64,000 nucleotides of DNA, from NCBI GenBank assembly GCA_021234535.1, contig CM037830.1:10030752-10094751 (forward strand), in the 5' to 3' direction. Under the pieces are notes generated by a model, which worked only from the letters and a program-made list of their open reading frames with translations, was not told the origin of the DNA and made no database searches. Source of the DNA: Stichopus chloronotus. Lineage: Eukaryota; Echinodermata; Holothuroidea; Aspidochirotida; Stichopodidae. The translations under genes were made by a program, and so were the position numbers. This document shows positions 24,701 through 36,700 of this stretch, piece by piece (position 1 is the stretch's first letter; each line of letters begins with the position of its first letter).

Positions 24701-27700
24701 GATTGCTTGTGGGACGCTTTAATACTGTCTAACGCAACACAGGCACAAAGAACCCAGACTTTCCTAAGGGAATTCCAGGGTCAATATGGATTTACTATCA
24801 TTGATTTGATAAATTCTGTCCACTACCCGAGTGTAAACCTGCTACATGCGAGGCAATTCTGGGTGGCTGCTCATACTAGAAACGAGGTATACTTTGGAAT
24901 GATGAACACTGTTACCATCGAGTTACCAATGCATTGACTACATTAATATTGAAAGGAGAGAGAATGTTGAGTGAATGTTTTATTTAACGTTTTCGGTTTT
25001 TCCATACAAGTTGATAAATGAGATGTAACAAATGTAACAAAAGTAACAAATATATAGAAGGTGACAGTGCACCTCCGATTTCTTGCAGATTTTCTATATC
25101 GTTTAAATAATGGCGGCTATGCAGGGCTTCACAGGGAGAGTTTCTGATCCCCAGTTCTTACTAGGAGTTAAGATACCAGAATAGCGAAAAGCAATGTTAA
25201 ATAAAGAATAATAAATTCAGAAATTGAATTTTCGAAAGTTCGAAATAGTTGACGTTGCGGATTAGCTCACTAATGAACTTTGACATCTGACCTTAGCCTT
25301 TGACCAGAAACAGACATCGGTCGCATATGTCCCCAACTTTAACTTTAAGAACAGAATTGAAATTTTCCCACACAAACACACACCCCTCAACATACGGTTT
25401 CGGCAGTTACCAGTGAGGAGGCTTTCCAGTTCAATTACCGCAAAACATCACATCTGTCATGCAGTTTACGTACTGTCACGATGGCAACTGTTGCTCTGGT
25501 GGGATAACCATAACCATTATGCCTTTTAAGCCAGCAAATAGCATGTCTCATTACATGCATAACATGTATATGGACGATAAGATAAAAAGAAGAAAGAAGA
25601 TACTAAGTAAACTCATTTTGCATTAATTTTTAATCCAACATAAAAATAATATACGCTATTAACACCAGTGCAGCGTTACAACGTGAGAAGTATTCATACA
25701 CTGATGTTTTCTTACTGCCATGATTAAATATCCGTGTGGGGGAAACATTGTATCGTTCCTGCAGGACAGTAGATGGTGTTTCCTACCAGGCGAGGGTACA
25801 GGAGAAAGAAGCTGCTCAAAGAGCATACGATCGTGCACGACAAAGAGGACAAAGTGCTGCTCAAGTGAAACAAAAGTAAGTGACTAAACTAAACTTCGAA
25901 CAAAAACAAAAAAAATTAAAGTGATTGCGTGTGTACTGAAACACCCAAAAGATAAGATTATGTTTGATCTTAACTTTTTATTTTTATTTTTAAATGTACA
26001 CGAGAGGTTGTACATGAACGGACTATGTCTTTCAATGAGGGAAAATGACAGTCACTACTTCGAAAAGCAACGGGATTGGCATAAAAACAGTAAAACACAG
26101 AAATCATATTTGAATATATATATTCTTACTATAACCGCCTACATAATGAATATGCAACAGTACAGGTCTCACTAGTGTATTAAAAATATACTACACAAGT
26201 CGTCGCTCCTTGGTAGGTATCGGGAATTGTAGTTTTTGGTGAAAGGAAACACTGTATTTACAAATAACCTACTAACTGAACACAACCTAATTGCCCTCGG
26301 CGTCAGTGATCCTGAGTTGTTAACTGATATTCAATACTATATACTTCCCATTGGCTTGCTCAAAGAAGCACACCGTTGATTTGAATGAAAACTGTCAACC
26401 ACTACATTATCGTATTCTACACTTTTTTGTCGTTATGTTAGAAGAATATAAAATCATATGGCAAAATTAACCAACTGAAACCTATTCATTTTCCCAGATT
26501 GTCTGAATGGTGTAATTAAAAGCCTCACCATACTTTTGGAGAAAAAATTTCGATGTTTTTACTTTTTGCCTACACACGCAATCACTTTACTGTTTGGTTT
26601 GGCTGTGTTTTAGGCATCAGACCCATACCGATGGGAGGGGCTTAGGGGGTTGCTTCCACAAGACATGGAGTTCCGCTCAGTCTATGATCATAGTAGGCCT
26701 ACGTTAGCAAAATGTATAATGAGTTTTAATTTGTTGGTCATAATTGTCGGGTAAAATGTTCCGCTTGTGGTAAAATCGAGCCCCCCCCCCCACACACACA
26801 GAAAAAGCTGCATTCGGGCCTGGTCATATACATGCTGCTTCAACTGCACACGAAACCCCCAACCATTTACTGTCTCGTTAGTAAAAGGGGGGTCTAACCT
26901 TGTGAATGATTACACATTGTGTAACAGCAATGTGGGTGATTGATCACAAACAAATCCCATATTTTCAATAGATAGGAACGATGTAGCACAAAACGGCACC
27001 TTTACCGGGATAGTGCAGATCACTTCTGAACTCATTGTTGAGATCAGCGTATTAAATGTAAAATTAAACAAACTAAAAAATAATTTCAATGTACCGTTTT
27101 CGAAATAATGACGTATCATTATGCTTGACTCACCGAGAAAGTTGAATTCATCCAATTATTATGATGTTATATTCATGAAGAAACAATTTTCGCTATGTCT
27201 ATCTTTTATATTGTCAGACAGCTTAACTAATAATAAACAGCTTTGCCTCTATTTATCTCTTGTTTACACCTTGTTTTAAAAAGTTAAAGTTTCAGTCAAG
27301 CACGTTACATAAGAAAGATGTAATACGTAGTGCACGTAATGAGTCAAGCTTACTATTTTGTGTTTGTGTGTCACTTACGCGTTGAAAATCATCCATCGTT
27401 TCATAAAATGTAGGGACGAAACAATTTCGAGATTTTTTGTGGATCTCAACTTGGCTGCCGAAACATCCGTTGTCTTCAACTTGACATACCAGGAACTTCT
27501 TCGGAGAGACAAAGGTCTATTCACACATCGCATCAATGCATCTCCAGGGCAGGTAAGGCATTTCCTACTAAATTTTGTAATAAACACATTCAGAGAAATG
27601 CTAAAAAAAAAAGCCTATAGCTGACGCTTAACTTTGAACAATCTCACAGATACTGTAACTATAATGAAGGCACTGGTTACGAATGTTAAAAAAAAATGCA

Positions 27701-30700
27701 CGTTAATCAAAGGAATGTTTTATCAATATCTCTTACTACTAGATTGTTGATGATTTTCGAGTCGAAGTACTTATAATTGAACCGCAAGGGCTCGAGTTGG
27801 TAGAATCATCTTGGGAACCCACTGATAACAGGCTGACACCTTTAGTGTCATTCTTTCCTCCCGCTGTGTCTGCCAGTGTCTTGCTCACTCCATCCAGAGC
27901 AGAACAATCGCGGGCATCCCGTGTTAGAGGTCTTAATGGGATATTAGAAGTCAGGTACGATGTACATCACGCACTTGATGGAGGAGATTTGCAGGTAAAT
28001 TAACCTATACTGTACATGCTATGATATCGAACTGTAAAATTTAACCATTCTTGAGATGTCTTCAAGACAGCTGCTTGCTCGAACCTCAATATGTAGGCTA
28101 GCAACTTTTCACTTTCCCGTCAAGGTTAAGCAGGTAGAACAGAGTGTTGGAAATTTGCATCTCCGACTCAATCATTAATACATTTGAAACAACAGGTCAA
28201 ATGGGGGCGTACGATAAAGTTTTTATGCATTTCCATTGGCAGTTTTAAGCAAAATGCATTTATTGATGGTTATTCATAGGTTGTCAATGGATACTTCGTG
28301 CATCACATATCTCCAGAAGGACTGCCACCAGCACCAAAAAAAGTTATCTTTGTCATTGATACCAGTGGTTCCATGAGGGGTAGGAAAATTGATCAGACGA
28401 AAGACGCTATGGTTGAGATTCTTGACCAACTGAGGGAAATAGATTCATTCAACATAGTGACTTTCTCGCACATTGTGCGACAATGGAGACAGTCCGTCGT
28501 AAAAGCAACCCCCGAAAACAAAATAATGGCACAAAATTTCGTGAGAGCCTTACAGGCTTCTGGAGGTAAGACTGCATACTTACAACAGTTAAGATGTAAG
28601 ACTATCACTGGAAAACCCACTTATGTAGAAGTCATGTAATGCGTACAACTTACTTGCATTGAACATGCTCAGGTGTTGTCTGGACAGCTACTTGATTACT
28701 CTTCGCGCACAAGGAATGCAGTCAAAACCTGTGCCACTACGTTGAACTTATCCCACCCCCTCCCACTCAGCTGAAGTGACCTGACAAATACGTACGTGTA
28801 TACTTTTTTTTTAGGAAGTACATCAGCATTTTTTTTAGTCAGAGATATATTGAAACCTCGAAACTTAAAGACGTTTCGCCCCAAGTACCCAATAAGCTTT
28901 GCCTCTGGAAACTACCAGCAGGGGTAGTAAGTTTTCGTAGTTTGAAGAATACCTGTCCTGAGACTTAACATAGGCTAAAACCTCAAAGCTTCCGGTGGCT
29001 TTGCCTCTGGACCTCGGGAGAGGTCCTAAGTTTGTATCTTGTATATTTACAAGAACAGCCGAATTAATTAAAATAGTTTGTAATCTTTCCGTTTACTGAT
29101 GCAGTTGGAACAAGAAATATACTGATCATTAGATTTATTTTTTCACCCAGCGATATGCTTACATCTAAGGACTTCGCCCCTGGACCCCAATGGGACCTGG
29201 CCTTTGAACCCCCTCAACTCACCCTCTACTTCACTACGCACGATTTTTTTTTTTTTGCCCTCCCCAAAGTAAGTTTTTATGCCCTTCATTTGTTCCAAAT
29301 ATCTGGCACCGCCACTTTTTGATTGCATTCGTATCTTACGGTACACAATATGTGACAGTCGGTAACGGAATAAAAGTCTATGTCTTCAGTGACAAATGAT
29401 TTCACTCAACAAAGGATGTACATCATTTTGTAGCTTCGTAAATTTCTATATTTTTTGACATATTTGTCAAACTTATTTAGCAGTGGCGCAGTCAGGGCCA
29501 AATATGATGATGATTTTCCTAAAAATTTACAAAGTCGCAGGGTTAGGTTTGATCTTGAAAGTGAAGCTGACATCAAGGAGGTTACGCTGGTGTGACCCAG
29601 TATATAATTGTGACATTCTGTGACTTCTAATATAGTGGAACTGATAATTGGTTGCCAGGTACTGAGGAGAGTCACCATCCCCTGTAGGATATTTTTCCCA
29701 TGTACAGCGGACAAGATGCAAAATGGTGTTACATTCCATGCTAGATTGAACTGAATATATTTCCATAATTTCCTACTTTTGAAATAATGGTTTTACTTTT
29801 TCCATTTTGTTTTGTGAAATTGTTGGTCATTTCTAGATCCTACATAAGTAACTCGTAATGATTATGATACGTTCCAACACCAGGAAAACCAGAAACTATA
29901 ACGGCTGGCAATATTCCCTCCAGTGCAATTCTTCTGTCACATGTTGAAAATTGCAATGGAATATATAATCCATGACCTACATGTAGTTTTTGGTCTCTTC
30001 ACCTTTCAGTTTCAGGTCACAGAAAGTTCCTGCCTCCGGCGCCACCGGTAGTGACTGGTAGTTTCTCCTTGCACACTGTGCCCCTCCCCCCCCCCCCCCC
30101 CGCAAGCCACTCCCAGAGAAAGTAAAAAGTCTGGCGACGACACTGATATACACATTTAGCTATAGGGCTTGCACTAGGTTATAGTACGGAAATACTAGTT
30201 AAGCACTAGCAATAATAGTAAATAGAACCTACACGAAAGTCAACGTGAAACAATTTTTATGAGGAGCATCCTTGTGTTCTCAAAGACGGATATTCAGTGA
30301 TAGTATACAATGACACACTATTGAATTCTGCATTGTTGGGTAAGTTGTTTTTATGCATTGCATTGCATTGTGAAATACACATAGGATAGCACAAGACATA
30401 TCCCAAGAGTCCATCTCTTGACATAACAAATTGTCATATTTACCCAATGTTTATTAATGATTCATTTGTGCAACAGGAATGTGCCTGTAAAATTGTCAAC
30501 TCGAATATTTGTTGGAATTTGATGGAATCTGAGATCTTGATCTTTGAAAAATTGAATCTTCAATAGCCTATTTTCAATGCTTAATATAGACAATACACCA
30601 AAATGTCATTTTCATGTCACACGACCATCAATACAAGTAAGCACAGTGAAGTAGTGAAGTACACGTACTGAGAACACATGAGCACGTATCTTCTTGAGAG

Positions 30701-33700
30701 ATATGCTCTACAGAAGAACTTGACAATAACATATCCAATGGCATAGTCCATGGGTTGATGCACCCCAACATTACCACAAAGACTAGTAGACTTGGGTGCA
30801 CTGAGTACTAGTCACAGAGATGAAAGGGTGTCACCATTTGATTGCTCACCCTTGTAAGCATAGATGTAGAGACCAAAATCTTGCCTGTATCTATCTTAAA
30901 AGCTGAAATATAGGCAAAACTGTTGAAATAATGTTGCACGTCTGCCATTTTAAAAAGGGCGCCATATAGAAGGACCATCCCAATTTAGTGGTGGTGGCAT
31001 CCATTTTTCGTGTTGGGGAATCTTCCAGAAAAAAATAACAAAAAATGTGTCATACTGCATCTCGACCACGGACTATAGTAGCACTACGCTCAGATTAGCC
31101 AATGCATATTTTGGCAGTCATTTCCTGTAAAAAATCCACTCCGTGATCTTCCAACATACGCTGATTAAAGGTGTAAAACAGGATTAAATATAGGTCATGG
31201 ATTACCACACCTTTCTCCTCTGTACATACAGTCTTTGCAGCACTTAAAGTCTTTTAGAAAGAAAGATATTAAGCCTATCTCTGGTTCAAGTTGTCTTCCT
31301 AACTCGAAGAATTCGACAAGTTATTTGCTTCTTTTGAGGGTGATTGATGTAAAGACAGTTTTGCATGAGAGTTGACCATCAGCTACACGTCGAGGCATTT
31401 TATTGGCTCTACCTCGGAAAAAAAGCAGCATATCTGGAGAGCAGGCCGCACAACGACATCGGAGTAAAAACGCTTGTCAAAAACTGATATTCATTCTTAA
31501 ATAAACACCTCCCGCAACACCCAACATCGAGAAATGTTTAAACCTGAGTACTTAATAAGTGCAACGACGGAGAACGATATCGAGCCTGGCCTGATGGAGT
31601 AATGTGTGTACATGAAAAGTAGATTGTTTTACTTCAGACTGTAAATTAAATAGAATGATATGAATGCTAAAAGTGATTGTTCAACAGTGCTATGTCGGTA
31701 CAATGTATCATTTGGACGGGGCTATTTGAAGTATTTTACGTTGTCAAGTAACTCCTCTCGAAATATTAGTATAGATACCTATAAACACAATCATCAGCAC
31801 TTTCACCTTCTCTGTTTCTCAGGAACTGATTTGGGTTCGGCTCTGCTGAATGCAACCGCTCAATTGACAAACACCGACGATGCATTTCCAGCGATCGTCT
31901 TCTTAACTGACGGAAGACCTACCAGTGGCGTCACTGAAACCGAGAGACTCGTCCGTTTGGTCAAAGAGAGATTAGATGACAGGGTGGCTCTCTTCGCTAT
32001 TGGATTTGGTAATGACGTTGACGACGTGCTACTTACTAAACTAGCCTCCGAAAATCAAGGACTGTACGGGAAAGTATTCGTAGACTCGAGTGCCTCTTTG
32101 CAACTGCAGAAATTTTTTGATGAAGTTGCCACTCCTTTACTGTTCAACATCGCTGTCCGATATCTCGATGGAGCTGTGGATACAGATACACTTACCGGTG
32201 ATAACTTTATTAGTTACTTCGATGGAAAGGAATTAGTTGTGGCGGGAAAGGTAGCTGACGACTACGAAGGGAACTCCCTTGTTGCTGTGGTAGAAGGAAA
32301 GGGGAGGAACGACATCAGTCTACGCGTGTCCAAGGAGTTAAACCAGGTCACACCACACTTTTTAAATCGTTGGAACCCACTAATGTACTTCCCTACATAA
32401 AGAGTAAACACGCAAAGGGTTGATACAAAGTTTTAGTGATAGGTCCGACGTTGAATCATAATTTAGAATGGGCACTTTGTATAGTCACACACTAAGTTCG
32501 TTTTATTTGTTTTGTCACAACAGTAAGTAAACACAATGGCAGAATATACAAATAACAAAGGATAATGCTGAGGTGGGAAACCGTAGGGTGGTGGGTATGG
32601 TGTAAGAGGGATCCTTTGCTTTCCAATTTTTATATGTATTCCTTCTTTAGCTCGCTCTCTCGTTTTTCAAGCCTTGAAGGGTTTTAAGAGAACGCTGAGT
32701 TTAAAGAGGCTCATTTTTTTGATATTGCTCAATTTGTGATATGTTTGAAAGGAAAGAATTGCATGACAATATTTCTAATTAGTCTCATTAGTCATGTATC
32801 TATCAGCTGTGTGTAAGATTTTCAAAATATAGTTTGATCATTTACCATCAACATATGAGTGATACTCAACAGATGTGACAAAACATTAGGAATTTTGTGA
32901 ACCAACCTAATGAGCCCTATAACTACTAGTAACAAAGGTTATCACACGTTTTCTCCGAGGCGCAACTGACGAACAGGGGCATTGTGACGTGTTCCAATCC
33001 ATTATGGATCTATACTCTAGACTTTTGTACGCAAATGATCTCTATCAACGAAAAAAGTATGAAGTTAGATATTCTAGTGTTTAATTATGAAAAGAAATGA
33101 TAAAGAACTCAAGGGAGAGAAAACTTGGAAGTAGCTTATTCAAATAGCAAAAGGTAAATATCACATTAACTAGATCATGATATTTAAGTAAGTTCATCGA
33201 AGCAAACGGACCACTGGTCTCGTCCCGTAAGGCGGGGCAGATGATACGTCTGACAGCCATGTGTTTAAGTAATAAGCATCTGACCCCCAAAGCTGACAAT
33301 CCCTGGGCAAGGGGCTTTTGTGACAGTTTGCCGTATACTGCTTTAAATAAACCCAGCCACAAAGTGAAGGAAAAGTTTTCGAACATTTTCCTATATTCTA
33401 GCTTACTTCGAATTCAAACAAGTTTGAATTCGAAGTTGAATGACCATGAAAACATTCTCTGAGAAAAAAATCTGCACTGGGCCACTTTCAGTAGCATGTG
33501 TAAAATTAAAGTTTAACCGTTCATTCGAATTTGACAACAATTATACAAACAACAAAAGTTACGTCATTTTAGCGTCAACTTTTTTCGTAAAATATAGGAA
33601 CTTTTTTGAATACCTGAATTGAGGTTGACACATTAAATGAATAATTCCTTTAGAACAGGTTCGGCAACCTTTCGGGTCGCGGGCAACTTGACTTTCCTGG

Positions 33701-36700
33701 TTGCGATTTAGCGGAGAGCCAAATGAGTCGTTGAAATACCAGTATAGGTTCAAAGGAGGTTAGGCGTTTACGGGAATTTGATAGTTGAAATAAGTATCAC
33801 AAACATGGGTGGCTAGGCGTTCTCGCCAGAACTGCACATTGTGCTCTTTGTGCCCTATTTTGACTGCTCTCCATGGGCCTGATTCTTGACACCAGCCGGT
33901 AGGACTTGGCCGTATGTTGCTGACTCCTGCTTTAGAAAGATGTTTGTAGTACATTAATAGTTCATTAGTAATTTATTGATCCCACAGTTTTCCTTCATAT
34001 CAGTTTTGTTTTCAAAATGCTTTTTGTTCTGTTTTTCTTTGCAGGTAATCGATCCAAACATGGTGAGTGACTTCTGTCAAAGAATGTGGGCATTCCTAAC
34101 AATAAAAGACTATCTTGCGAGGGAAAAACTTGAGACGTCGCCAGCAGAAAAGGCTGAACTGAAGCAAAAGGCGCTTGAACTTTCATTAAAGTATTCATTT
34201 GTCACTCCTTTGACATCCCTGTTAATCATCAGACCGGAGGACAGTGATGATATAACAGAATGCGATCTAACTACGACACCCCTGCCTTCCCGTAAGTAGT
34301 AAGGAGCCTACATGTGAAGATGTGTACTGTGCTTTGATTATATTTGAATGAGCTTTGTTAAACATAATGGATCTGTTAGAAAATTAATTCTTTGTTTGCC
34401 CTTTATGAACTACTCTTTGAATTCTTCGAGGACGATTTTTAAGAGATATTATTATCTATTAGGAACATTGGTCCAGCAGGGAGAACCCTTTGCTTGTCAA
34501 TGAATATCCGTTTTTCTCTTAGATTGTAAGCGGAAAAAGTAAAAATTAATGACTAGCAATTGTAACCAAATGTACTGTCCGACTTTAAAGGCACCCCAGT
34601 CTACAGTATTTGCTTGGGGTAACATTTTTAATTGGTTCTGCTGTTTAATTGACAGCAAATTCGAACGCTACAGGGTAGCAAACGTACACAGACTCCAAAT
34701 GGTTTGATTGCACATGTGGAAGAGTTATAATCAGAACGTTGGAGGAGACTAGAAGTGAATTGTTGGAGGAACTGGTACTGTCTGATCGACTGAATTACTA
34801 CCTTTAAGTCACTAGAAACTCGTTTGGTAATAAGCACTATCGAAAAATATTGTACGGCTTCCCGATTTGTCTGTTTTCTTCACCTCTACAGCTCAGCTAC
34901 TATCACCTGGTCCATTTCGTAAGAATATCTTTCATTTCCCTTCCTGAAAGCTTAGTATTGGCAGGAATTTGTTGCAGAATTTTTACATTTTCTTTTTGCT
35001 TCAATGATTTGATGGATTAAGTTGAAATACCACTTGGAAGAAAATACCACTTGGAGAAAAAAATATTTGAAGATAAGAACACTTCAATAACATTTTTTCA
35101 TATATTGTAAATCGTACTAGTAAAACAAATAGCAAATTGTACCCTTATACACAGACCGCCTTAAGACAGACAACTCCTTTGGTAATAAGCACCACCAAAA
35201 ATTGTTCTGCTTCTTCTTGATTTGCACTCATTTTGTTTCTTCCCCACTAGCTGTTCCTCTGCTACAATCTCTCTTGCAGGGTCCACTTACCACTGCAACG
35301 AGTGAGAAATTCTTTCAATTTTTCTTCCTGTGTATAGTTTTCTATTAACTGGAATTCTGTAGCAAACGCTTCACATTTTTTTCGTTGCGAAGGGGGGGGG
35401 GGGGGGATCACTGTGATGGATTAAGTTGGATTAATACCACTTGGAAGCTATTTGAAGATAACAAAATAAGGCTTTTTACTTGTAGTGTAAGTTGCACCAT
35501 TAAAAACTGATGACTAGCAATTGTAATCTTATTTACAGTACAGCTTAAGTCAGACACCTCGTTCGGTAATAAGGCACCACGGAAAATTGTTTACGGCTGC
35601 CTGATTTGTTCCATTATGTTTCTTCCTCACTAGACCAGCCACTAACCAATTACAGAATCTGTAAGAATTTATTTCATTATCCCTTTCTGTGTTAAGTTTT
35701 GTATTAGCTGGAATTCTCTTACAGACGCTTTACATATTTTTTTTTGGTTTTGCAATGACTGTGATGGATCAAATTGGATTAATACCACTTGGAGATAAAA
35801 TCTTTGAAGATATAATCATTGACAAAGTGCTGTCAGTTTAATAAGTTTCATCTTTTATCCACCTTTCAAGTGGGAAAATATTGACCGTCTATCTACCAAA
35901 AGTTGTATATTACTTCAATGACTTAGCTTTACTTCAATAGCCTAGCTTTTGCATTCTTCCATCTAGCTGCACGTGGTTACCATATCCCTCGGCCGATTTT
36001 CCAAGGTAAGAACATTGTCTTTACATTTTAGAGAACTGAAGCAATCAGAATAACTTTTAGAATCAGAATGTTACACTTACATTCGTTTGTCCATGCACAC
36101 CTAATTCTATGTACTGTCACGGAGTGGCGACAGAAAAGAATGCTAATAAATATGTACCAAAGATAGAACAATAATGTTGCTTGAAGTTTTAATTAGAATA
36201 TAATTACTTATTCAGATTTCAGGCTCAGACAGAGACACAATGTACAAGTTTGATTAGGTCAAAGTGATAAAGGTGTCCGATTAATTAGAGCTTAACAATC
36301 AGACTTAACTATTAAGATGGTACCTTGTAACTGGTATTGGTAAGTAAAACACAGTTTGGACTTCAAGTGGAGTCGCAGGCGACCACTGCATGGCTGAATA
36401 CAACGTTCGCGTAAAATGCGACTGCCGATTAACGTCAGCTAACCGTAACTTGAGCCTTGTCGATGATTGGTAAAACAATGTCCTAGGAAGGAATCTCACA
36501 ACAACAACGACTGCACAGAGAGTGTATGCTAGGCTAACGTTAGGTGATGAGTGTAACTAGTACCGTGGACTTCTGCGGTGTAGGTTGGCCTTGGCAATGA
36601 ATTTATGACTGTAACTGTTGACTCTTTTGTGTGGACTGGATGAAATAAACACACGAGGAACTGATGTGCGATGTCATCTTCGATCGGTGGAAATATTCCT

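Larger units (their letters stand above)
32347..34044 (+). other. ITIH intron 7
   Basis: It contains a perfect 15-bp-arm palindrome (33,405-33,436) and a hAT-like MITE (33,656-33,929), each listed separately. No exon is seen. Confidence 0.6.
34540..35840 (+). repeat. Three tandem units, each carrying one ITIH hinge micro-exon
   Basis: Units of about 330-380 bp share, in order: GACTAGCAATTGTAA-like text (near 34,550 and 35,508), GGTAATAAG-CACCA (34,826; 35,181; 35,565), a pyrimidine-rich acceptor, the micro-exon, a GTRAGAA-TTC donor region, GGAATT-TG, and GATGGATTAAGTTG-ATACCACTTGGA. The first unit carries about 190 bp of extra sequence (34,600-34,790). Exon starts are 359 and 383 bp apart. 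Divergence is clear, so the duplication is not very recent. Confidence 0.9.

Noticed and set aside
29482..30143. CAGTGGCGCAGTCAGG and GTCTGGCGACGACACTG as the ends of one 660-bp transposon
   Set aside because: The ends match only loosely and no target duplication is visible, so I do not call an element.
31660..31822. Open upstream extension of ITIH exon 7 starting with ATG
   Set aside because: It is intron sequence read through the acceptor at 31,821-31,822; the peptide has no ITIH counterpart, and exon 6 joins exon 7 perfectly.
35280..35301. Alternative acceptor CTTGCAG inside micro-exon B
   Set aside because: It would leave a 22-nt exon and shift the frame; the upstream CACTAG acceptor keeps frame and aligns with the neighbouring repeat units.
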